A stretch of 64,000 bases of DNA from Catalinimonas alkaloidigena (lineage in GTDB: Bacteria > Bacteroidota > Bacteroidia > Cytophagales > Flexibacteraceae), in assembly GCF_900100765.1 (NCBI RefSeq), contig NZ_FNFO01000006.1, forward strand, positions 1 through 64,000. The letters run 5' to 3'. The notes below the pieces were generated by a model. That model was not told the DNA's origin. It worked only from the letters and a program-made list of their open reading frames with translations, and did not search any database. The position numbers and the translations under genes were made by a program. Below are positions 1-6,775 of the stretch, piece after piece (position 1 is the stretch's first letter; the number at the start of each line of letters is the position of its first letter).

Positions 1-105
1 TTCGATCTGGTCTGTACCGTTGCCGGACTGGCCGTAGCGGCCCTGGCGCTTCCGCGCGGCAACGTCACCGAAACGTACGGCGGCTGGGACGAGTACGTGA
101 AGTGA
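1..105 (+). CDS. C-terminal end of a membrane protein (partial)
   Basis: Only the last 34 codons lie in the window, ending at a TGA at 103-105. The visible peptide has a hydrophobic stretch rich in Ala, Val and Leu, followed by a short polar tail ending GGWDEYVK, so it is probably the last transmembrane helix and tail of an inner-membrane protein. The family cannot be told from this fragment. The 5' part is outside the window. Confidence 0.5.
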   Translation, partial: FDLVCTVAGLAVAALALPRGNVTETYGGWDEYVK

Positions 106-383
106 TGGTCAGATTATAAATTGCACATTACAGATTTCAAATTCATAAGTATCTGATTGCCACATAGCTTGTGAGTATCTGGTATGCTTGGTGAATGATC
201 TAAAAACTAGGATCTTCGACGTTAAATCTCACGCCTTTCAGGAAGCAATGAAGACGTACCACTTTTACTAGCGACGTGGTTGAGTAAAAGTGGTACGTCT
301 ACGCATTTTGTCAATGGAATTGCGACCTGTCACTTGTGACTTCGAACCTCTGACTTCAGACTTCTCACTTCGCCCTTCGCACT
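106..383. other. Intergenic region with a long hairpin and degenerate short repeats
   Basis: No gene is seen in this stretch between a + gene end and a - gene end. It is AT-rich at first. It then holds a perfect 18-bp inverted repeat (252-300), followed by loosely repeated ACTTC units (about 324-390), which run up to the end of the SDR gene. Confidence 0.6.
252..300. repeat. Perfect 18-bp inverted repeat with 13-nt loop
   Basis: The left arm at 252-269 starts AGACGTACCACTTTTACT and the right arm at 283-300 is its exact reverse complement, separated by 13 nt. No T-run follows on either strand, so it is not a standard intrinsic terminator. It has the same architecture as the element at 42178-42232 and shares a CCACTT core with it, so the two may belong to one family (inference). 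Confidence 0.75.
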
Positions 384-390
384 TCAATAC
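324..390. repeat. Degenerate heptamer-like repeat
   Basis: On the - strand the sequence reads as successive GAAGT/GAAGTC-type units about 7 nt apart (GAAGTGA, GAAGTCT, GAAGTCA and similar). Such arrays give spurious Ser/Lys/Glu/Arg-rich ORFs. They seem to be non-coding spacer DNA next to gene ends. Similar material occurs at about 20816-20876. Confidence 0.5.
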
Positions 391-1157
391 GGCGAGGGAC
401 TTACCGAAGACCAGCCGCCGTCGATGACGAGGCTCTGGCCGGTGATGTGCCGGGCGTGGGGCGAGACGAGGAACAGCGCGGCCTGCGCAATGTCGTCGAC
501 CGTAGCGGGGCGTCCCATCGGAGTGAGGCGCGCCCACGTTTGTTCGTAGGTAGCATCTTCCAGCGTACGTTCCGTGGCGGTGGCGCCGGGCGCAATAGCA
601 TTGACCGTGATGCCCAGGGGCGACAGCTCGACGACCAGACTTTTCGCCAGCATCTCGATGCCCGCTTTCGTCATGCCGTAGGCTGCCAGATTCTCGTGGG
701 CCTGGTGGCCCGTTACCGACGACATAAAGAGGAGACTGCCACCGCGTTGTTGTTGGCGCATTTGCCGGGCCGCTGCCTGCGCCAGGAAAAATGTGCCGCG
801 CAGGTTGACCTGCATCACCCGGTCGAGGGCTTCGGGTTGGTACGCGAAGAAGTTGCCGAACAGCGTAATGCCCGCGTTGGCGACGGCGATGGTCAGCGAC
901 CCGAACTGCCGCACCGCTTCGTCGACCATGTGCTGGAGAAAGGCCACGTCCGACACGTCGCCTGCCAGCGGATGACAGGTCCCGCCTGCCTGTTGGATCG
1001 CGGTGGCGGCTCGGGTGGCCAGCGTTTCGTCGAGGTCGTTCAGGAGGACGGATGCGCCGTGTTGGGCCAGCAGGCGGGCAATGGCAAAGCCGATGCCCTG
1101 ACCCGCGCCCGTCACGAGGGCGACTTGGTTGTGCAGCAGAGGGAGCGTAGGTGTCAT
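384..1157 (-). CDS. SDR family NAD(P)-dependent oxidoreductase
   Basis: This is a classical short-chain dehydrogenase of 257 aa, the usual length. The cofactor motif TGAGQGIG is at residues 16-23, NAG at 94-96, the catalytic Ser at about 146-147 and YGMTK (Tyr160, Lys164) completes the active site. The C-terminus has the common IDGGW ending. Asp41 after the second strand suggests a preference for NAD(H) (inference). The substrate is unknown; relatives include glucose 1-dehydrogenases and 3-oxoacyl-ACP reductases. The ATG at 1157 is chosen because the Rossmann strand begins 11 residues later; the frame stays open to 1229 without a better start. The gene diverges from the metallo-hydrolase at 1321. 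Confidence 0.9.
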   Translation of the reverse strand: MTPTLPLLHNQVALVTGAGQGIGFAIARLLAQHGASVLLNDLDETLATRAATAIQQAGGTCHPLAGDVSDVAFLQHMVDEAVRQFGSLTIAVANAGITLFGNFFAYQPEALDRVMQVNLRGTFFLAQAAARQMRQQQRGGSLLFMSSVTGHQAHENLAAYGMTKAGIEMLAKSLVVELSPLGITVNAIAPGATATERTLEDATYEQTWARLTPMGRPATVDDIAQAALFLVSPHARHITGQSLVIDGGWSSVSPSPY

Positions 1158-1320
1158 GCAGAAACGGTGTAGCGACAAAAGTAGCAGAATCGGGCAATCG
1201 GGCGTTTCGGGGCGAGGGTTCAGAAGCAACCCCCGCGGGCTTCTCCCGTTACAAACATGGCGTCTTCCACAGTCCGCCGCGGACGGGAAGCCCGTACACG
1301 ACTTTACTTTTTACATCCCT

Positions 1321-1965
1321 ATGAAACAGATCAAACCGCACTTTTACCTCGTCGAAAACACCAGCGCGAGCCACGTCTACCTTTTGCAACTTCCCGACCA
1401 TACGATTCTGATCGATACCTCTTTTCCGGGCAAAACGGAGACGATTCTGATGCAGCTCCAGGAAATCGGCATCACGCCCGATCAGGTGACCGACATTCTG
1501 TTGACCCACCACGACGTCGACCACATCGGCAACGCCAAAGAGTTGAAGGAACTGTGCGGCGCGACATTGTGGGCCCCGCAACTGGACGTGCCCTACATCC
1601 AACGCGAGCGGAAATGGTACGGCACACGCCGGATGATCGAGCTGACCGTGCGCTGGCACGCGCCCCACGTCGACGAAATTTATACGGAAGGCGCAAAGCT
1701 GTTCGATGCGATTCAGGTGCTGTCGACGCCCGGCCATACGCCGGGGCACGTCTCGTTTCTGTGGGAAGAGGTGCTGATTGCGGGCGATCTGGTGATGACC
1801 GGAAGCGACGGAAAAATTTCCCTGTTGCCGGGTTTCCTGACCTGGGACAAAGGGATTCTGCACAAATCGGTGCGGGAAACCGGCGCTCTGTCGTTTCAAT
1901 GGGTATGTCCCGGCCACGGCGACCCCACCACGCGCGACGACAAGTGGGCGCGGATTTTAGAATAA
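1321..1965 (+). CDS. MBL fold metallo-hydrolase
   Basis: The 214-aa protein has the metallo-beta-lactamase fold signature HHDVDH at residues 63-68, then a TPGHTPGH segment, an AGDLV metal-bridging Asp and a C-terminal CPGHGD histidine. It therefore keeps the ligands of a two-metal hydrolase. There is no signal peptide, so it is probably cytosolic. It resembles the stand-alone glyoxalase II-like/MBL hydrolases, whose substrates are mostly undefined. The ATG at 1321 fits the start of the first beta strand; an upstream extension to 1129 would overlap the divergent SDR promoter region and is rejected. Confidence 0.88.
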   Translation: MKQIKPHFYLVENTSASHVYLLQLPDHTILIDTSFPGKTETILMQLQEIGITPDQVTDILLTHHDVDHIGNAKELKELCGATLWAPQLDVPYIQRERKWYGTRRMIELTVRWHAPHVDEIYTEGAKLFDAIQVLSTPGHTPGHVSFLWEEVLIAGDLVMTGSDGKISLLPGFLTWDKGILHKSVRETGALSFQWVCPGHGDPTTRDDKWARILE

Positions 1966-1985
1966 CGGCCTCAGGAACAGGCGAC

Positions 1986-2022
1986 AAAAAAACACCGCCC
2001 CCGAACCGGTCGGGTGGCGGTG
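1986..2022 (-). terminator. Intrinsic terminator of the esterase gene
   Basis: Read on the - strand, CACCGCC and GGCGGTG arms (+ strand 1993-1999 and 2016-2022), extended by inner pairing, are followed by seven T. It lies 30 bp after the stop of the esterase gene that ends at 2052. Confidence 0.75.
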
Positions 2023-2051
2023 GCGCATTTGGATAGATAGAAGCGCAGTGG

Positions 2052-3728
2052 TTACGGGGTGACGGCCACAGAGTGCGTGGCTTGCATTGCCGCGGCGGCT
2101 TCGGCGGGAAGTTGCCAGTGCTGGTCGAAATACCCGTCGGTCACGACCTGATCGGCCGAGCCTTTGAAAAGCACAAAATCTTTGAATCCGCCCAGCAGAC
2201 GTTGTACCGACGGCACAAACGGCATCCCCGACGCCTCCTGGTTCGCCCACCACGGCAGGCCGGAATTCACGACCACGTAGTGCCCCTGTACAGGATAGAC
2301 GTATAGAAGTCCTAAATCGCTGGCGCCGGGATCGAGTTGCAGCGGTAATTGATCGCTGTACTGCGCGATGATGCGGTTGGTTTCCTGGGTTCCGAACAAA
2401 ATCAGGTTTGCTTCTGCGAAGTCGCTCGGGCGCACGTCTTTGTCGGCCAGCACGCGTGGAAACACCATCACCCGCCCCAGAAATTCGCCCCGGTACGTAG
2501 ACCAGTCGGCGGCTTTCTGGGCCATCGCCATCCGCTTTTGCAACTCTTCCGGCGTGGGGTCGTCGGCCGTACCGTAAACGTACACGTGGCGTTCGGCAAA
2601 AGCCGCGCTGATCGGGCCTTCCGCCCCGGGTTGTTTGGCCATCGCCGGTGCGGTGTAGGGTGCAACGGCCCATTTGCCCTTGTCCTGTTTCGACAGGTGG
2701 AGTGTTCCGGCTGCCGGCACTTTTTTCAGTTTCTTGCCGTCGATGGACAGCGCCAGCGGCGCCCCGGCGTTGAATTTCGGATGGTCGGCCAGTTGCAACG
2801 TAAAGGCATTCAGGTTGTGGGTCGTGACTTCCAGCGTGTTGGGCGCGGTGAACTGCACGTCGATTTCCGATGGCGTGCCAGTCGTGAGTTGGTCCAGCGT
2901 CACCCAATAGGCACCGTTGTATGCATACCGGTCGGTCGCGAAGCGCACGCGGTCGGGGTAGGGGTTGCGGGTAAACTGCCGGAACCAGTCGAAGATAAAT
3001 TCGTCCTGATAGGCCTGCACCCAACTGTCGTGCTGCACGCCGGGAAACTCCTTGTACGTCACCTGTGTGCCGAGTTGCTTCAGGTTTTCGACCCACTGCC
3101 GCGTCCCTTCCGGCTTCACCACCGGGTCGGCTCCCCCCTGGAAAAAGTGCATCGGCACGTTCAGCACGTTGGGCGCAAACACCTCGGTGCCCTGCGGCGG
3201 CGCGGGACACACCGGCGCAATGGCCGCCCAGAGGTCGGGCCGTGTCAGCCCAATCCAGAGCGAACCGCCGCCGCCCATCGAGAGGCCCGTCAGGTACATG
3301 CGGTTTTCGTCGATTCGGAAACGCTTTTTTACATCGGCCAGAATGTCCATCACGTCCTGTTCCGCAATGCCCTGGTAGCCGGTGGTGCCCCGCGCAAACG
3401 GAGCCGCTACGATGTAGTCGACCGCTTTCCAGTCGGGGAAAACGCGCGACGTTTCCACGTCGGTGGCGCCTTCTTCGTTGCTTTTGCCAAACACACGCCG
3501 CAGCGCCAGCCGGTGGTTGGAGCCCGCGCCGTGCAGCATCATCACAAACGGATACGCTTTGGATTCGTCGTAGTTCGGAGGCAGGTACAACGCGTAGGGT
3601 TGTTCGGTGTCGTCGATGTCGGAGAAGATGGTCAGCACCTGCGGTCCGGCAGGCAGCCGTTGCGCAAAGGCGGGCACTGCCACCAGCCAGGCCAGCAGCA
3701 GAAGCCACGTGTTTCGGGAGAAATGCAT
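2052..3728 (-). CDS. Secreted alpha/beta hydrolase (PHB-depolymerase / prolyl oligopeptidase-like esterase)
   Basis: The 558-aa precursor has a signal peptide (hydrophobic core LLLLAWLVAVPAFA, cut before Q23) and an alpha/beta hydrolase core. The oxyanion/HGAGS motif is near residue 66 and the nucleophile elbow GLSMG puts Ser at 150. A DPVV stretch carries the likely acid and VQHDSW the likely His. The part after about residue 300 has a beta-rich domain, then a tail whose pattern (VYGTAD..., W..YRGEFLGRV, LILFGTQETN) is also seen in the larger esterase at 9575-12022. It probably cleaves esters of polysaccharides or other polymers outside the cytoplasm (inference). Start at 3728 gives a normal signal peptide; an upstream start at 3773 would bury it. 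Confidence 0.85.
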   Translation of the reverse strand: MHFSRNTWLLLLAWLVAVPAFAQRLPAGPQVLTIFSDIDDTEQPYALYLPPNYDESKAYPFVMMLHGAGSNHRLALRRVFGKSNEEGATDVETSRVFPDWKAVDYIVAAPFARGTTGYQGIAEQDVMDILADVKKRFRIDENRMYLTGLSMGGGGSLWIGLTRPDLWAAIAPVCPAPPQGTEVFAPNVLNVPMHFFQGGADPVVKPEGTRQWVENLKQLGTQVTYKEFPGVQHDSWVQAYQDEFIFDWFRQFTRNPYPDRVRFATDRYAYNGAYWVTLDQLTTGTPSEIDVQFTAPNTLEVTTHNLNAFTLQLADHPKFNAGAPLALSIDGKKLKKVPAAGTLHLSKQDKGKWAVAPYTAPAMAKQPGAEGPISAAFAERHVYVYGTADDPTPEELQKRMAMAQKAADWSTYRGEFLGRVMVFPRVLADKDVRPSDFAEANLILFGTQETNRIIAQYSDQLPLQLDPGASDLGLLYVYPVQGHYVVVNSGLPWWANQEASGMPFVPSVQRLLGGFKDFVLFKGSADQVVTDGYFDQHWQLPAEAAAAMQATHSVAVTP

Positions 3729-3766
3729 CGGATCGGGGAGCGTAGGGGGTTGAGGACTCGAGTGGT

Positions 3767-4198
3767 TTACCATGCTTTGCGGGAAGTGGGCGATTTGTCG
3801 AGGGCAGCATCGACGGAGTAGCGGCCGCTGCCCGTAATCAGCAGGATGAGGCTCAGCAGCAGAAACAGAAGCGGCAGTTCTTTCCGGCCGAATTCGTCGG
3901 CACTGTGCACGATGAAGAAAATCACCGTGAAGTTGATGATGAGCGGAATCGCGGCCAGCCGTGTGCCCAGGCCGATCAGCACCAGCAGGGCGCAGAGAAA
4001 CTCGGCTATGACCACAAGAATGAACGAGAATTCGGCACCGAGGCCAATCGGGTCCATAAAGCCCAGGTCGCCCGACAGCAGTTTGGTGAATTTCGGGAAG
4101 CCGTGCGTAAGCACCAGCCCGCCCAGGGTAAGGCGGAGCAGCAACAGGCCGACGTGTACCGCCGAGGCCGAAGGGGTAGAGGCGAACAGTTTGTTCAT
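3767..4198 (-). CDS. DoxX family membrane protein
   Basis: The 143-aa protein has four predicted transmembrane helices. A DoxX-type first helix carries LRLTLGGLVLTHGFPK, a short loop contains the DPIGLG segment, and later helices hold the LIGLGTRLAAIPL stretch typical of the DoxX/SURF4 family. The C-terminal tail is polar. Some family members act with oxidoreductases in the respiratory or redox envelope, but no specific role can be assigned here. The ATG at 4198 precedes MNKLF. The gene lies 38 bp upstream of the esterase start on the same strand, so the two may be co-transcribed. Confidence 0.85.
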   Translation of the reverse strand: MNKLFASTPSASAVHVGLLLLRLTLGGLVLTHGFPKFTKLLSGDLGFMDPIGLGAEFSFILVVIAEFLCALLVLIGLGTRLAAIPLIINFTVIFFIVHSADEFGRKELPLLFLLLSLILLITGSGRYSVDAALDKSPTSRKAW

Positions 4199-4374
4199 GC
4201 GTAGGTGTGTTGTAGAGGTGGAAACTAGAACATAGACGTGGAGGTAATGTAGCGCATAAGTTAGGTTTTTAGAAGGCAAGAACCAGCGCCGCAGAAAAGG
4301 AGATGTGAATTCTTTGTGTCGGTGTGACGCAAAGTAGTATATTTAGCACGGAACTCAAAAGCCCTGGATTCTAC

Positions 4375-4382
4375 TATTTTTG
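4375..4382 (+). promoter_or_regulatory. Bacteroidetes-type -7 promoter element
   Basis: TATTTTTG matches the TAnnTTTG consensus of the primary sigma factor in Bacteroidetes. It sits about 20 nt before the GTG at 4402, which supports that GTG as the start of the Nudix-type regulator. No clear -33 TTG was found at the usual distance. Confidence 0.45.
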
Positions 4383-4401
4383 CGTTTTGAAAAACAGCCA
4401 C

Positions 4402-5172
4402 GTGACTCAAGACACCGACCCTCTACTCTACGACGGACACAAGCGCTACCACCCCGGACTTTCCGTCGATTGCGTGATTTTTGGTTTTCACGACAACCAG
4501 CTCAAAGTACTCTTGTTGAAGATGTCGCACACCGACCAGCGGTGGGCGCTCCCCGGGGGCTTTGTGCTGAAGGACGAGGACGTAGAGTCGGCGGCGCACC
4601 ACGTACTGCAGTCGCGTACGGGGCTCGACAACATTTTTCTGCGTCAGTTTTACCTGTTCGGCGAAGTGGAACGCAGCGACCGGGAACTCAACCGCAAGAT
4701 GTTGCAGGGGCGGGGCGTCGACCCTCACGAAGACCATTGGCTCCTGCAGCGGTTCATCACGATTGGCTACTACGCACTGGTCGATTTCACCAAAGCACTG
4801 CCCCGTCCCGACGAACTGTCCGACGCCTGCGACTGGTGGGATTTTCACAACCTGCCGCCTCTGATGATGGACCACGCGCGCATCCTCCAGAAAGCGCTGG
4901 AAGCCCTCCGGCAGCAACTGAACCGGGAGCCCATCGGCTACAACCTCCTGCCCGAAAAGTTCACGATGCCCGAGCTGCAGAAGCTTTACGAAACCATCCT
5001 GGGCAAAACCCTCGACCGCCGCAACTTCCAACGGAAAATGCTGGCCTACGGCATTCTGGAACGCCTCAACGAACGGCGGAGCGGCGGCGCCCACAAAGCA
5101 CCGTATCTCTACCGCTTCGACCTGGCCAGCTACCACAAAGCCCTCGAAGAAGGCTTCAGCGGCGGCTGGTAA
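4402..5172 (+). CDS. Nudix-domain transcriptional regulator (NrtR/AraR-like)
   Basis: The protein (256 aa from the GTG at 4402) has an N-terminal Nudix fold (about residues 15-150) and a C-terminal winged-helix region (about 165-250, with KFTMPELQKLYETILG and RRNFQRKML as the likely DNA-binding part). The Nudix box keeps GGF and the terminal TGL, but the catalytic REuxEE is replaced by HVLQSR. It is therefore probably an effector-binding, non-hydrolysing domain, as in NrtR and the AraR regulators of Bacteroidetes. Such proteins usually control sugar or NAD metabolism. Its targets here may be the downstream sugar genes (inference). An upstream GTG at 4324 is possible, but a promoter element lies after it. 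Confidence 0.82.
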   Translation: MTQDTDPLLYDGHKRYHPGLSVDCVIFGFHDNQLKVLLLKMSHTDQRWALPGGFVLKDEDVESAAHHVLQSRTGLDNIFLRQFYLFGEVERSDRELNRKMLQGRGVDPHEDHWLLQRFITIGYYALVDFTKALPRPDELSDACDWWDFHNLPPLMMDHARILQKALEALRQQLNREPIGYNLLPEKFTMPELQKLYETILGKTLDRRNFQRKMLAYGILERLNERRSGGAHKAPYLYRFDLASYHKALEEGFSGGW

Positions 5173-5175
5173 TGC

Positions 5176-5250
5176 ATGCGGCGCAGGGGGCGGGGCGTTT
5201 GGCGCAGGGCGTTACGAGCAAAGGGCATGGTGCGGAGAGTAAGGAGGACG
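5176..5250. repeat. Degenerate GGCGCAGGGCG-type heptamer array
   Basis: Successive GGGCGTT, GGCGCAG and GGGCATG-like units, roughly 7 nt apart, follow the regulator stop. This is the same class of low-complexity intergenic repeat as at 12023-12061 and 20816-20876, with no coding potential. Confidence 0.45.
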
Positions 5251-5269
5251 TTGAATTTGAAACCTCTTT

Positions 5270-5415
5270 GTCATCTTGACCAACGGGAGCCGGGTGGCCG
5301 GTGCCAGATCTTGCTTCAAAAGTTAGTAGATCTGGCACGGGTCCCGGTTTGGCGAGACCCGGTCTGGCGAGACCCGGCGGGGCACCGCACCCCGCTCCTT
5401 GGAGTCGAGATGACA
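5270..5415. repeat. TGTCATC hairpin repeat, copy 1
   Basis: The element is bounded by TGTCATCTTGA and TCGAGATGACA. Inside, GTGCCAGATCT (5301-5311) pairs with AGATCTGGCAC (5328-5338). This is followed by two tandem copies of a 15-bp unit (CCCGGTTTGGCGAGA, CCCGGTCTGGCGAGA). The core matches the copy at 12178-12383, which has only one 15-bp unit. It is a palindromic, non-coding, dispersed repeat. Confidence 0.85.
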
Positions 5416-5449
5416 GAAACATGATCCCATTTCTTTCGCATACACCACC

Positions 5450-6274
5450 ATGAGAAAAATTGCCGCTCTCGTTCTTTTTGTCTGCTTCACCTCCTTCCAG
5501 CCAGCTCCGAAAACGTGGCTGGCCTTAGGCGACAGCATCACCTACCTGAACGATCACCTGGACGAAACAGGAAAGCAGGTGACCAAAGGGTACCTGAGTC
5601 GGGTGGTGGAGATGCTGCCGCAGCACGAGTACATCAACAAGGGCTACAACGGCTGGACGGCCCAGCGCATTGCGCAGCAGATCGACCACCTGGGCTTGAC
5701 GAGGGCCGAGGTCTACACCGTCTTTCTGGGCACGAACGACTGGTGGGCGGGGGTGCCGCTCGGGACGCTGGACGACTACCAGAAGAACAAGGGCACGGAA
5801 ACGATTTACGGTTCGTTCCGCATCATTGTCGACAAGCTCCGCGCGCTGAACCCGGACGCGCCGATTATTTTGCTAACCCCGATGCAGCGCGCCGACTTTG
5901 TCTACATCAACGATCCGCACAACCATGCGTACGGCTCTTACAAAACGAAGGCGGACCAATCGCTGGAATCCATTGCCGAGGCGGTCATGGCCATCGGGAA
6001 ATACGAACACCTGCCGGTCGTTGACCTCTACCACCTACCTGCCCTGAAGCTCAAAAAGTTAGTCCATTTTAAACGTCTGAAAGATCCGCAGACGGGCGAG
6101 TACCACGAGTACACGTATCCGGCATATACCGACATCCCCTTCGATCCCGCTACCGACGACTATCCGTATCCTCCCGCCGCCATCGACATGACCTACGACG
6201 GTCTACATCCCTCGGACCAGGGCAATGCCGTCATCGCCAAAAAACTGGCGCGGGTGATGAAGAAAGCGGAGTGA
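5450..6274 (+). CDS. Secreted SGNH/GDSL hydrolase
   Basis: The 274-aa protein starts with a short signal peptide or membrane anchor (residues 1-17). The SGNH motifs follow: block I LALGDSIT with Ser29, Gly in KGYNG, block III GTNDWW with Asn96, and the C-terminal MTYDGLHPSDQG supplying Asp and His. Enzymes of this family deacylate carbohydrates or lipids. The location between a regulator and a GH2 enzyme suggests a glycan deacetylase or esterase (inference). The ATG at 5450 directly precedes a basic MRK start. A repeat follows 50 bp after the stop. Confidence 0.88.
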   Translation: MRKIAALVLFVCFTSFQPAPKTWLALGDSITYLNDHLDETGKQVTKGYLSRVVEMLPQHEYINKGYNGWTAQRIAQQIDHLGLTRAEVYTVFLGTNDWWAGVPLGTLDDYQKNKGTETIYGSFRIIVDKLRALNPDAPIILLTPMQRADFVYINDPHNHAYGSYKTKADQSLESIAEAVMAIGKYEHLPVVDLYHLPALKLKKLVHFKRLKDPQTGEYHEYTYPAYTDIPFDPATDDYPYPPAAIDMTYDGLHPSDQGNAVIAKKLARVMKKAE

Positions 6275-6775
6275 AGCGTTGGCTTTAGGCTTGTTTTCTA
6301 GTGAAGAGGATTCTCTCAATTTTTGTCATCTCGAACGGATGTGAGCGGGGTGGCCCGTGTCAGATCTTCTACCTTCTGGCACAAGATTTCTCACTTTGCT
6401 TCGCTTCGTTCGAGATGACAATGTCGATGAGAAGTTGGCACTCCGAATCCATTAGAATCAGGAGCAGAAAGACGAGCGCTTGCATGCGCTCGAGTTACTT
6501 CCTTCATACAAACCTTTGCACTCTGCCAACTAGAGGCGTCGCTCTACAAGAAGGGCGTTTTTCGGTCTGAAAGGTGTCAAAAGGACACTTTTGAGAAAGA
6601 TCAGGGAAAAGGGCAATTGATGATGTGGACGTGGCACTGTAGGTTTGCGATTCGTTCGTACCACCGCTGCGTGCTTGACCTAACTTTTGGCGCGCATCCC
6701 ACCATGTTTCGGAACAGCCTCCAGTTGCGCATCTTCCACACTGTTTCCCCGGAGAGGGCCGGGGCTGATACACGC
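6275..6775. other. Intergenic region with one hairpin repeat
   Basis: No gene is seen here. The stretch holds TGTCATC repeat copy 2 and a weak hairpin at about 6569-6591 (AAGGTGTC with GACACTTT). An 89-codon + ORF at 6301-6570 runs through the repeat and has no coding character. Confidence 0.6.
6324..6420. repeat. TGTCATC hairpin repeat, copy 2
   Basis: The ends are TGTCATCTCGAACG and CGTTCGAGATGACA, forming a perfect terminal inverted repeat. The inner part carries GAGCGGGGTGGCCCGTG and AGATCTTCT as in copies 1 and 4, with a shortened centre. Confidence 0.85.

Noticed and set aside
2349-3821. 490-codon + ORF
   Set aside because: It is antisense to the secreted esterase, which has a signal peptide and catalytic motifs. 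High GC gives long shadow ORFs.
4324-4401. Upstream GTG start of the Nudix regulator
   Set aside because: A good -7 promoter element lies inside this stretch, and the added residues do not resemble the family N-terminus.
5156-5541. Small ORFs over the repeat at 5270-5415
   Set aside because: They are made of the hairpin repeat and the heptamer array (peptides such as CHLDSKERG), which occur in several other places with different frames.
6301-6570. 89-codon + ORF
   Set aside because: It runs through a hairpin repeat and shows no coding bias or start signals.
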